From assembly GCA_041481445.1 (NCBI GenBank), contig JBGPBV010000013.1, positions 14,735 through 78,734 on the forward strand: a DNA stretch of 64,000 nucleotides, in the 5' to 3' direction. Both the position numbers and the translations under genes were made by a program. Shown here in pieces: positions 46,847 through 54,059 of this stretch. Below the pieces are notes generated by a model, which ran no database searches, was not told the origin of the DNA, and saw only the letters and a program-made list of their open reading frames with translations. The DNA comes from AA29 sp041481445. GTDB taxonomy: Bacteria; Acidobacteriota; Vicinamibacteria; Fen-336. The first letter of the stretch is position 1; every line of letters starts with the position of its first letter.

Positions 46847-47602
46847 CTACGACGCCGCCCCCCGCTTGCGTCCCGCCACGAACAGGTGCCCGTACCAGAC
46901 CTTCGGCCGCAGCTTCTGCAGGTACGTGAAGCGGCGGGCGAGGGGCTCGATGTTGCGGACGTCCACGTGGAAGGGATCGAACCCGTGGCGGTCCATGAGG
47001 GCGAGCACCTCGTCGAGCGTGTACTCGCGGTTGTGGCGCCCGTAGGGTCCGTGCGGGGAGTAGCCGTCGTAGATGTTGCGGCCGAGGGCGAGGAAGTAGA
47101 GCTTGGGCAGGCGGGTCGCGTTGGGGGTGGAGATGACGAGGAACCCGCCCGGCCGCGTCACCCGCGCCATCTCGCCCACCGCCTTGTCCGGGTCGAGCAG
47201 GAGGTGCTCGAGGATCTCGCAGAAGATCACGCAGTCGAAGGAGGCGTCCGCGTAGGGGAAGGGGTCGCGCTCGATGTTGAAGTGGGAGTACGGGAACTCG
47301 AGACGCTGTCCGTCCAGCTCGGCCACGTGCGTGTAGCGCTTCTCGCCGAGGGAGTCCTCGAAGTAGTTGGCGAGCGCGACCTCGTAGTCGAACCGCCGGC
47401 GCATGAGCAGGGTGAGGAAGTAGGGGTTCGAGCCCAGCTCCAGCACACGGCGCACGCCCTGCGCGCGCAGCGTCCCCATGAGGTCGAGGACGACCTGGAG
47501 GCGCGGCCAGCCGTCGGAGAGGTAGCGCTCCTGCTCCGCGCGATCGGTGAACACCCCGGAGAGGCGGAGGAGGATCTGCCGCTCGTCGTCCGCGGGCGCC
47601 AC
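46847..47602 (-). CDS. Class I SAM-dependent methyltransferase
   Basis: A 251-residue methyltransferase of the Methyltransf_11/23 type. Motif I is RRVLELGSNPYFLTLLM (no canonical GxGxG), motif II lies around FDCVIFCEILEHLLLDP, and motif III is ARVTRPGGFLVISTPNA. The substrate is unknown; such proteins next to polysaccharide or lipid genes often methylate sugars or quinones. The start is uncertain: GTG 47602 avoids overlap, and TTG 47623 would overlap the SDR gene by 13 nt. It follows the SDR gene on the same strand. Confidence 0.82.
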   Translation of the reverse strand: MAPADDERQILLRLSGVFTDRAEQERYLSDGWPRLQVVLDLMGTLRAQGVRRVLELGSNPYFLTLLMRRRFDYEVALANYFEDSLGEKRYTHVAELDGQRLEFPYSHFNIERDPFPYADASFDCVIFCEILEHLLLDPDKAVGEMARVTRPGGFLVISTPNATRLPKLYFLALGRNIYDGYSPHGPYGRHNREYTLDEVLALMDRHGFDPFHVDVRNIEPLARRFTYLQKLRPKVWYGHLFVAGRKRGAAS

Positions 47603-47610
47603 GCCCTTCG

Positions 47611-48414
47611 CTACAGCCGCCAACCGCCGGCCACGGCCAGGACCTGGCCGGTGAGGTAGTCGGCGGCGGGAGAGGCGAAGAAGAGGATCGCGCGCACGAC
47701 GTCCTCGAGCGAGCCCGGCCGCCCGATGGGCGCGCGCTCTCCCAGGCGGGCGGCGGCGGCGAGGTCCACCTCCGTGGCCGCCTCGTCGCCGTCGGTCAGC
47801 ACGCCCGGGCAGACCACGTTCACGGTCACGCCGCAGCGCGCCTCCTCGAGGGCGAGCGCCTTCGAGAACGCGATCACGCCCGCCTTGGCCGCGGAGAAGG
47901 CGGCCACGTTGGGGAACCCCTCCGTCCGCTCCGACCCCACCGCCCCCACGTTGATGATGCGGCCCCAGTGGTTGCGCCGCATGTGGGGCAGGGCCAGGCG
48001 CGACATGTTGTAGACGGAGTCGAGGTTCGAGGCCATCACCGAGCGCCAGTCGGAGGGGCCGACCTCCGCCACCGGCTTCCAGGCGAAGGCGCCCACCGCG
48101 TTGACGAGGACGTCCAGGCGTCCGAAGGCCTTCAGGGTCTCTCCGACGAGGGCGGCCGCCTCGTCGTACTCGCTCACGTCCGCGCGGCAGACCAGGGCCT
48201 CGCCCCCTCCGCGCTGGATCTCCTCGCCCAGGGCCTCCGCGCGCTTGCGGTCGGCGCGGCAGTTGATGACGACGCGCGCGCGGCGGCCGGCGACGGCGCG
48301 GGCGAGGGCGGCCCCGAGACCGTGCCCGCTCCCGGTGACGAGCACGACCTTGCCGTGCAGGCTCTCGGCGTCGGGGCGCGACGGGTCGGAGCGGCTGGCG
48401 TCGGGACGGCTCAT
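47611..48414 (-). CDS. FabG-like SDR with catalytic Tyr replaced by Phe
   Basis: A 267-residue short-chain dehydrogenase/reductase-fold protein. The cofactor motif is TGSGHGLG and the NAG-type motif is VLVNAVGAF. The active-site region keeps serine (S161) and lysine (K177), but the usual Y-x3-K reads F173-S-A-A-K; the codon is TTC at 47898-47896. Without the tyrosine hydroxyl ordinary ketoreductase activity is doubtful, so it may bind NAD(P) or act non-catalytically. Otherwise it looks like a 3-oxoacyl-ACP reductase relative. ATG 48414 is the start. It precedes the methyltransferase on the minus strand. Confidence 0.85.
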   Translation of the reverse strand: MSRPDASRSDPSRPDAESLHGKVVLVTGSGHGLGAALARAVAGRRARVVINCRADRKRAEALGEEIQRGGGEALVCRADVSEYDEAAALVGETLKAFGRLDVLVNAVGAFAWKPVAEVGPSDWRSVMASNLDSVYNMSRLALPHMRRNHWGRIINVGAVGSERTEGFPNVAAFSAAKAGVIAFSKALALEEARCGVTVNVVCPGVLTDGDEAATEVDLAAAARLGERAPIGRPGSLEDVVRAILFFASPAADYLTGQVLAVAGGWRL

Positions 48415-48463
48415 GGGATCGCTCTTTGAAGTGGGGGAGTCTACTGCGCGTGCGGGCGGGGCG

Positions 48464-50224
48464 CTACTTGCCGGTGACTCGCGCCATCTCCATGGTCGTG
48501 GTGATGCCGCGGAAGACTTTCTCGATCGCCGCCTCGCGGAGGGTGCGCATCCCCTCCTCGCGCGCGGCCTTGAAGATGTCGAGGGACGAGGCCTCGTGGG
48601 TGACCAGGCGCCGCAGCTTCTCGGACATGGGGAGGACCTCGAAGATCCCGATGCGCCCAGTGTAGCCGGTCTGGCGGCAGTGCAGGCACCCGCGGCCCCG
48701 CTTGAAGCGATAGCTCTTGAGCTTCTCCGGATCCATCTTGAGCAGCGCCGCCTCCTCGGTGGTGGGGGCGTACTCCTCGATGCAGTGCGTGCAGATCTCC
48801 CGCACCAGGCGCTGGGCCAGGATCCCGACCAGGGTGGTGGTGATGAGGAAGTGCGGGATGCCGAGGTCGAGCAGGCGCGTGATGGAGGAGGGGGCGTCGT
48901 TGGTGTGCAGGGTCGAGAGCACGAGGTGGCCGGTGAGGGCGGCCTGCACCGCGTTCTCCGCCGTCTCCGTGTCGCGGATCTCCCCCACCATCACGATGTC
49001 CGGGTCCTGGCGCAGCACCGTGCGCAGGGCGGAGGCGAAGGTGATGTCGATCTGCGGGCGCACCGCCACCTGGTTGAAGTCCTCGAACACCATCTCGATG
49101 GGGTCCTCGATGGTGACGATGTTGACCTCCGGCTTGGAGAGGTGCTTGAGCACGGAGTAGAGGGTGGTGGTCTTGCCGCTGCCGGTGGGCCCGGTGACGA
49201 GGATGATGCCGGTCGGGCGGGCGAGGAAGTCGTGGAACTTGGGCACGTCGTGCCCGCTCAGCCCCAGCTCGTCCACCCCCTTCAGGAGGATGTCGGGGTC
49301 GAAGATGCGGAGGACGGCCTTCTCCCCGAAGGCGGTGGGCATGGTGGAGACGCGCAGCTCGATCTCGCGCCCGCCCTGCTCGCGCTTGATGCGGCCGTCC
49401 TGGGGCCGCCGCTTCTCGGCCAGGTTGGCCCCGGAGAGGAGCTTGATGCGCGAGACCACCGCCTGGTAGACGATCTTCGGGATCAGGTGCACGTCGTGCA
49501 GGATCCCGTCGATGCGCAGGCGCACGAGGGTGAGGTCGCGCTTGGGCTCGAAGTGGATGTCGGAGGCGCGCTGCTCGAAGGCGTAGCTCAGGATGTGGTC
49601 GAGGGCCTTGACCACGGGGGCGGCCGCCGGGTCCAGCTCCTTGGCCTCCGCGGAGAGGAACTCCTGGTTGCCGAGGTCCACGGTGGAGAGGCGGCTGGCC
49701 GTGAGCTGCTTCTCCGCCGTCTGCAGGCTGGCTTTGAGGTCGTAGAAGCCGCGGTTGATCGTCTCCACGTCCGTGCGCGTGGCCACCACCCGCTCGGGGT
49801 CCAGGCCGGTGACGCGCTTGATGTCCTCGGCGGGGAAGGGACGGAAGGGGTCGTAGACGGCGACCGTGATCTTGTCCACCGCCTTGCCGATCGCCACCAG
49901 GCCGTGCTTGCGCGCGAAGGGGCCGGCGATCCCCTTGGTGACGACGTCGAGGTCGAGGTCGAGGGGGTTGATCTTCACGTAGGGCAGGCCGACGTGGGCG
50001 GCGATGGCCTGCGCGATCTGCACCTCGTTGGCGAACCCGAGCTGGATGATGGCCTGCTCGACGGTCTGGGCGCCGCTCATGCGCGTCGAGCGGCGCAGGC
50101 GGTCCGCCTGCTCGGGGGTGAGGACCTTCCGCGTGACGAGGATGGGGACGATGTCGACGGACGGCTCCGCGGGGGCGGGCACGGAGACCGGAGCGGTCTT
50201 GCGCGATGGAGGCGGCGAACCCAT
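48464..50224 (-). CDS. PilB/GspE-type secretion or pilus assembly ATPase
   Basis: A 586-residue cytoplasmic hexameric ATPase. An N-terminal MshEN/T2SSE_N region spans about 30-200. The ATPase core has ASDIHFEPKRDLTLVRLRIDG, Walker A GPTGSGKTTTLYS, the Asp box IEDPIEMVFEDFNQV, Walker B with GEIRDTETAE and the His box HLVLSTLHTNDA. Two C-x2-C pairs, CTHC and CLHC, form the zinc site of PilB/GspE. It may power type IV pili or a type II secretion system; the secreted-protein island starting 2 kb away makes secretion attractive, but no other pil or gsp genes are in the window. Confidence 0.94.
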   Translation of the reverse strand: MGSPPPSRKTAPVSVPAPAEPSVDIVPILVTRKVLTPEQADRLRRSTRMSGAQTVEQAIIQLGFANEVQIAQAIAAHVGLPYVKINPLDLDLDVVTKGIAGPFARKHGLVAIGKAVDKITVAVYDPFRPFPAEDIKRVTGLDPERVVATRTDVETINRGFYDLKASLQTAEKQLTASRLSTVDLGNQEFLSAEAKELDPAAAPVVKALDHILSYAFEQRASDIHFEPKRDLTLVRLRIDGILHDVHLIPKIVYQAVVSRIKLLSGANLAEKRRPQDGRIKREQGGREIELRVSTMPTAFGEKAVLRIFDPDILLKGVDELGLSGHDVPKFHDFLARPTGIILVTGPTGSGKTTTLYSVLKHLSKPEVNIVTIEDPIEMVFEDFNQVAVRPQIDITFASALRTVLRQDPDIVMVGEIRDTETAENAVQAALTGHLVLSTLHTNDAPSSITRLLDLGIPHFLITTTLVGILAQRLVREICTHCIEEYAPTTEEAALLKMDPEKLKSYRFKRGRGCLHCRQTGYTGRIGIFEVLPMSEKLRRLVTHEASSLDIFKAAREEGMRTLREAAIEKVFRGITTTMEMARVTGK

Positions 50225-50325
50225 CGCGACTACCTTAACCGAAAAGCCGGCCGGGGCGCGTCCGGTGTGAGCGGGGCCACCTCCGTTGACCCCTCGCGCG
50301 AGCGCGTGCTAGCGTGCCCGAGACC

Positions 50326-51243
50326 GTGCCTGCGAAGAAGATCACGCTGATCGGAGTGCCCCTGGACCTGGGGGCGGGCCGCCGGGGCGTCGACATGGGC
50401 CCCTCCGCCATACGTGTCGCCGACATCCACGCGCGCGTGCGCGCGCTCGGCTACGAGGTCACCGACCGCGGCGACATCGCCGTCGTCATCCAGGAGACGA
50501 ACGACCCGGGCGACCCGCGCCTGAAGTACCTCAAGGAGATCCGGCACACCTGCGAGGCGGTGCGGGACGAGGTGGACGCCGCCCTCGGCGAGGGCATGAT
50601 GCCGGTGGTGCTGGGGGGCGACCACTCGATCGCCATGGGCACCATCGCCGGCGTGTCGCGTCATTACCGGAGGCTCGACGAGCGCATCGGCCTCATCTGG
50701 TTCGACGCCCACGGCGACATGAACACGCCGGAGACGAGCCCCAGCGGCAACATCCACGGCATGCCGCTGGCGGTGGTCCTCGGCATCGGGGAGCCGTCGC
50801 TGGTCGGGCTGGGCGGCGACGAGGGCCCGATGGTGGAGGGGGCCCGCGCGGCCGTGGTCGGCCTGCGCGACGTGGATCCGGCCGAGAAGGAGAACATCAA
50901 GGAGTCGGGCATCGGCGCCTTCACCATGCGCGACATCGACGAGCGGGGGATGCGGGCGGTGATGGAGGAGGCGATCAAGCGCGCCACCACTGGCACCGCC
51001 GGCCTCCACATGTCGTTCGACCTCGACGGGATCGACCCCGACTACGCGCCCGGCGTGGGTACCGCGGCCCCGGGTGGGCTCTCCTACCGGGAGGCGCACC
51101 TGGCGATGGAGATGCTCCACGACACGGGCAAGGTCCTCTCCGCGGAGCTCGTCGAGGTGAACCCGATCCTCGACCACAGCAACACCACGGCCAAGCTGGG
51201 GGTGGAGCTCCTGGCCTCGCTGCTCGGGAAGAAGATCCTGTAG
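50326..51243 (+). CDS. Arginase (ureohydrolase family)
   Basis: A 305-residue ureohydrolase splitting arginine to ornithine and urea. Manganese ligands are in LGGDHSIAMG, WFDAHGDMNTPETSPSGN and MSFDLDGIDPDYAPGVGT, and the overall length and GVPLDLGAGRRGVDMGP start fit arginase rather than agmatinase. GTG 50326 places the start right before KKITLIGVP; GTG 50314 is four codons earlier. TAGCGT lies 10 nt upstream of 50326. It is followed by a DUF3592 gene. Confidence 0.92.
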   Translation: MPAKKITLIGVPLDLGAGRRGVDMGPSAIRVADIHARVRALGYEVTDRGDIAVVIQETNDPGDPRLKYLKEIRHTCEAVRDEVDAALGEGMMPVVLGGDHSIAMGTIAGVSRHYRRLDERIGLIWFDAHGDMNTPETSPSGNIHGMPLAVVLGIGEPSLVGLGGDEGPMVEGARAAVVGLRDVDPAEKENIKESGIGAFTMRDIDERGMRAVMEEAIKRATTGTAGLHMSFDLDGIDPDYAPGVGTAAPGGLSYREAHLAMEMLHDTGKVLSAELVEVNPILDHSNTTAKLGVELLASLLGKKIL

Positions 51244-51255
51244 GGCACGGCTCGA

Positions 51256-51777
51256 ATGGGCCCCTCCATGGACGGCGCCCGGCGGGACGCGATCGGGCGG
51301 ACGATCCTGAACACGCTGGCCTGGGGGCTCATGATCGTCGGCCTGGTCGTCACCTTCTTCACCTTCGCCTTGCCGGCCATCCGCGTGCTGCGCGCGCCGT
51401 CCTGGACCGCCACTCCGTGCACGATCGTGTCCGCCACCTACCGGGAGGGGACCCTGGGCACGGCACGCCACTCCGAGTACGTCCCCGTCATCACCTTCGC
51501 CTACACCGTCGCCGGCCGGAGCCATCAGGGCACGCGCTACGACCTCTCGGCCGCTTCGGACATGCGTCTCCACGACGTGGAGGACGTCGTGCGTCGCTAC
51601 CCGGCGGGTACGCGCACGATCTGCTACGTCAATCCGCGCGACGAGTCGGAGGCCGTGCTGACGCGGGGCGCGTCGCGCTCGCTGACCTTCGGACTCGTGC
51701 CGATCGTCTTCTTCGCCGCCGGGCTGTTCCTCCGGATCCGTGTGCGGGCGGTGTTCCCGCCGGCGGCGGGAGCCTAG
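51256..51777 (+). CDS. DUF3592 membrane protein
   Basis: A 173-residue protein with two membrane helices (about 20-42, LMIVGLVVTFFTFALP, and about 145-165, LTFGLVPIVFFAAGLF) around a soluble central domain of the DUF3592 type (WTATPCTIVSATYRE, ICYVNPRDESEAVL). Function is unknown. ATG 51256 lies 12 nt after the arginase stop. After its TAG the same frame stays open for 38 more codons, ending in an IGP-stop that is also seen at the ends of the DGFESG proteins further on. Confidence 0.82.
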   Translation: MGPSMDGARRDAIGRTILNTLAWGLMIVGLVVTFFTFALPAIRVLRAPSWTATPCTIVSATYREGTLGTARHSEYVPVITFAYTVAGRSHQGTRYDLSAASDMRLHDVEDVVRRYPAGTRTICYVNPRDESEAVLTRGASRSLTFGLVPIVFFAAGLFLRIRVRAVFPPAAGA

Positions 51778-52015
51778 GCGCCGCCCCTGGAGCTCGAGGC
51801 CCTGCGCGAGAGGGTGCGCGCGGCGCTGGCCGCGGTCGCCCGTCCGGAGAACGCGCCGGCCATGCGGGCCTACACGTTCTACATCGGACCGTGATAAGGC
51901 CAGTGGGCCCAAGAACTTCCTTGGCGCCCACGACACCGGCATCGAAGCCTCTCGCGCCGTGAGCCGCCCGGCCACGGGGCGGGTGGGGCGCACGGCACGA
52001 AGAATGTCTGGCCCG
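51778..52015 (+). other. Gene-free stretch with a 3'-end remnant
   Basis: No intact gene. The in-frame continuation of the DUF3592 gene runs to TGA 51892-51894 and ends in ...FYIGP. The 14 bases CATCGGACCGTGAT (51882-51895) recur exactly at 53985-53998 and in near form at the 3' end of the subtilase gene (62732-62745). A hairpin (51903-51931) follows. The remainder up to 52015 shows nothing recognisable. Confidence 0.5.
51903..51931 (+). terminator. Hairpin downstream of arginase-DUF3592
   Basis: GTGGGCCCAAG (51903-51913) and CTTGGCGCCCAC (51920-51931) pair with one mismatch or bulge around a 6-nt loop. Position after the last gene of the unit fits a terminator or 3' stabiliser; there is no T-run. 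Confidence 0.45.
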
Positions 52016-52070
52016 TTGTGGTTTCCGCCCTCGGTTCCCGCTTATTAGGATAGGAGGGCGAAGGAGCCGA
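52016..52070 (+). promoter_or_regulatory. Shared 5' element, copy A (propeller gene)
   Basis: TTGTGGTTTCCGCCCTCGG (52016-52034) is repeated exactly at 54006. The stem CGCCCTC (52026-52032) and GAGGGCG (52054-52060) encloses about 21 nt with an AT-rich centre, CTTATTAGGAT. AAGGAG then precedes ATG 52073. It may be a promoter with an operator, or a hairpin in the mRNA leader near the ribosome-binding site. Confidence 0.6.
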
Positions 52071-52072
52071 TC

Positions 52073-53944
52073 ATGTCCAGGCGCGCGTCCGCCGCGTTCT
52101 TCCTGTTCTCAGGCCTGGCCAGCGTGTCCTTCGCCCAGGCGCCGGTCGGCACGGCGTTCACCTACCAGGGCCGGCTGACGGACGGCGGCGCGCCCGCCAC
52201 CGGCAACTACGACCTCGAGGTCAAGCTCTTCGACGCGGGCACGGCGGGCACCCAGGTGGGGAGCACGGTCACGCTGACGAACGTGATGGTCTCCAACGGC
52301 CTGTTCACCGCGAGCCTGGACTTCGGGGCCGTGTTTGGCGGCAGCCAGCACTTCCTGGAGATCGGGGTGCGGCCGGGCGGCTCGAGCGGGGCCTTCACCG
52401 TCCTCGTCCCGCGGCAGGAGCTGACGCCGGTTCCGAACGCGGCGTTCGCCTCGAACGCGACGACGATCGCGGGGCTGACCTGCACCAGCGGTCAGGTCGC
52501 GAAGTGGATCGGGTCTCGCTGGACGTGCGGGGCGGACGACGACACGAACAGCGGGGGGACGGTAACGAACGTGACGGCGGGCGCCGGTCTCAGCGGCGGG
52601 ACGATCTCGTCGTCCGGAACGATCGCGGTGGCGACGGGGGGCATCACCTCGACGATGATCGGCAATGGCGCGGTCGGCAGCGCCCAGATTGCCAGCGGCG
52701 CGGTCGGGAGCGCCCAGATTGCCAGCGGCGCGGTCGGGAGCGCCCAGATCGACACCACGCAGGTACAGACGCGGGTCAGCGGGACCTGCCCCGCGGGGTC
52801 GACGATCCAGCAGATCAACGGGGACGGGACGGTCGTGTGTCAGACGGCGGCCGCCCAGCCCGGCTTCGCCACCGCCACCCTCGACAGCACGGGCGACGTC
52901 GGTGAGTACACCTCGATCACGATCGGGACGGACGGCCTGGGCCTCATCAGCTACTACGACAACACGAACAAGGACCTGAAGGTCGCTCACTGCTCGAACA
53001 CCGCCTGCTCGACCGCCACCACCGCCACCCTCGACAGCACGGGCGACGTCGGTCAGTACACCTCGATCACGATCGGGACGGACGGCCTCGGCCTCATCAG
53101 CTACTACGACAACACGAACCACGACCTGAAGGTCGCCCACTGCTCGAACACCGCCTGTACGAGCGCCAGCAACACCACGGCCCTGGACAGCGCGGGCGAC
53201 GTGGGTCAGTACACCTCGATCACGGTCGAGCCGGGGGGCGGGGGCCTCATCAGCTACTACGACGTCACGAACCAGGACCTGAAGGTGGCCCACTGCGCGA
53301 ACACCGCCTGCACGAGCACCACCAACGCCAGCACCCTCGACAGCACGGGCAGCGTCGGCCAGTACACGTCGATCACGATCGGGACGGACGGCCGCGGCCT
53401 CATCAGCTACTTCGACGTCACGAACGGCGACCTGAAGGTGGCCCACTGCTCGAGCACCTTCTGCACCGCCCTGTCTTCCGCCGCCAGCGTCGATAGCACC
53501 GGTGTCGTCGGTCAGTTCACCTCGATCACGATCGGGACGGACGGCTTCGGCCTCGTCAGCTACTACGATTCCACCAACAGCCACCTGAAGGCGGCGCACT
53601 GCACGAACACCGGTTGCACGACCTTCACCGCCGCCACCGCCGACAGCACGGGCGCCGCCGGTTGGTACTCCTCGATCACGATCGGGACGGACGGCCTTGG
53701 CCTCATCAGCAACTGGGACTCGAACAGCAGCGACCTGAAGGTGACCCACTGCTCGAGCACCGCCTGCTCGACCGCCACCAGCGCCACCGTCGACAGCGCG
53801 GTCAGTGTTGGTTTCTACACCTCGATCACGATCGGGACGGACGGCTTCGGCCTCGTCAGCTACCAGGACTTGACGAACCTGGACCTGAAGGTGGCCCACT
53901 GCTCGAACACGCTGTGCAGCCCGTTCGTCGTGCGGCGGCGGTGA
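52073..53944 (+). CDS. Secreted seven-repeat (probable beta-propeller) protein with tail-fibre-like stalk
   Basis: A 623-residue protein with a signal peptide (ASAAFFLFSGLASVSFAQ). An N-terminal beta domain (about 25-130, TYQGRLTDGGAPATGNYDLEVKLFDA in parts) is followed by a stalk-like region with repeats of GAVGSAQIAS (about 199-226). Seven repeats of 50-51 residues then run to the end. Each has YTSITIGTDGxGLISYYD and ends DLKVAHCSNTAC, giving one C-x4-C pair per repeat. Seven such units suggest a closed seven-bladed propeller with a disulfide in each blade. This reading is structural inference; no enzyme residues are evident. A deleted paralogue lies at 58854-59223. Confidence 0.8.
   Translation: MSRRASAAFFLFSGLASVSFAQAPVGTAFTYQGRLTDGGAPATGNYDLEVKLFDAGTAGTQVGSTVTLTNVMVSNGLFTASLDFGAVFGGSQHFLEIGVRPGGSSGAFTVLVPRQELTPVPNAAFASNATTIAGLTCTSGQVAKWIGSRWTCGADDDTNSGGTVTNVTAGAGLSGGTISSSGTIAVATGGITSTMIGNGAVGSAQIASGAVGSAQIASGAVGSAQIDTTQVQTRVSGTCPAGSTIQQINGDGTVVCQTAAAQPGFATATLDSTGDVGEYTSITIGTDGLGLISYYDNTNKDLKVAHCSNTACSTATTATLDSTGDVGQYTSITIGTDGLGLISYYDNTNHDLKVAHCSNTACTSASNTTALDSAGDVGQYTSITVEPGGGGLISYYDVTNQDLKVAHCANTACTSTTNASTLDSTGSVGQYTSITIGTDGRGLISYFDVTNGDLKVAHCSSTFCTALSSAASVDSTGVVGQFTSITIGTDGFGLVSYYDSTNSHLKAAHCTNTGCTTFTAATADSTGAAGWYSSITIGTDGLGLISNWDSNSSDLKVTHCSSTACSTATSATVDSAVSVGFYTSITIGTDGFGLVSYQDLTNLDLKVAHCSNTLCSPFVVRRR
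52667..52750 (+). repeat. 30-bp tandem repeat inside the propeller gene stalk
   Basis: A 30-bp unit beginning GGCGCGGTCGG is present almost three times (52667-52696, 52697-52726, 52727-52750) with near identity. It encodes the ten-residue repeat GAVGSAQIAS and could expand or contract by slippage. Confidence 0.85.
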
Positions 53945-54005
53945 GGACGGGAGGTTCGCGTGCCCCTCGACACCAATGCACCTGCATCGGACCGTGATCC
54001 GGCGA

Positions 54006-54058
54006 TTGTGGTTTCCGCCCTCGGTTGCCACTATAGGAGATGAGGGCGGAGGAGGGCA
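54006..54058 (+). promoter_or_regulatory. Shared 5' element, copy B (M23 gene)
   Basis: The same TTGTGGTTTCCGCCCTCGG block as copy A lies at 54006-54024. The stem is 8 bp here, CCGCCCTC (54015-54022) with GAGGGCGG (54042-54049), around a 19-nt loop containing CACTATAGGA. GGAGGAG precedes ATG 54060. Only 7 nt separate it from a CATCGGACCGTGAT remnant upstream. Confidence 0.6.
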
Positions 54059-54059
54059 G

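Noticed and set aside
52880..53941. DNA-level satellite or CRISPR in the propeller gene
   Set aside because: The repeats are in frame, about 150 bp long, and conserved as protein, so they are coding repeats.
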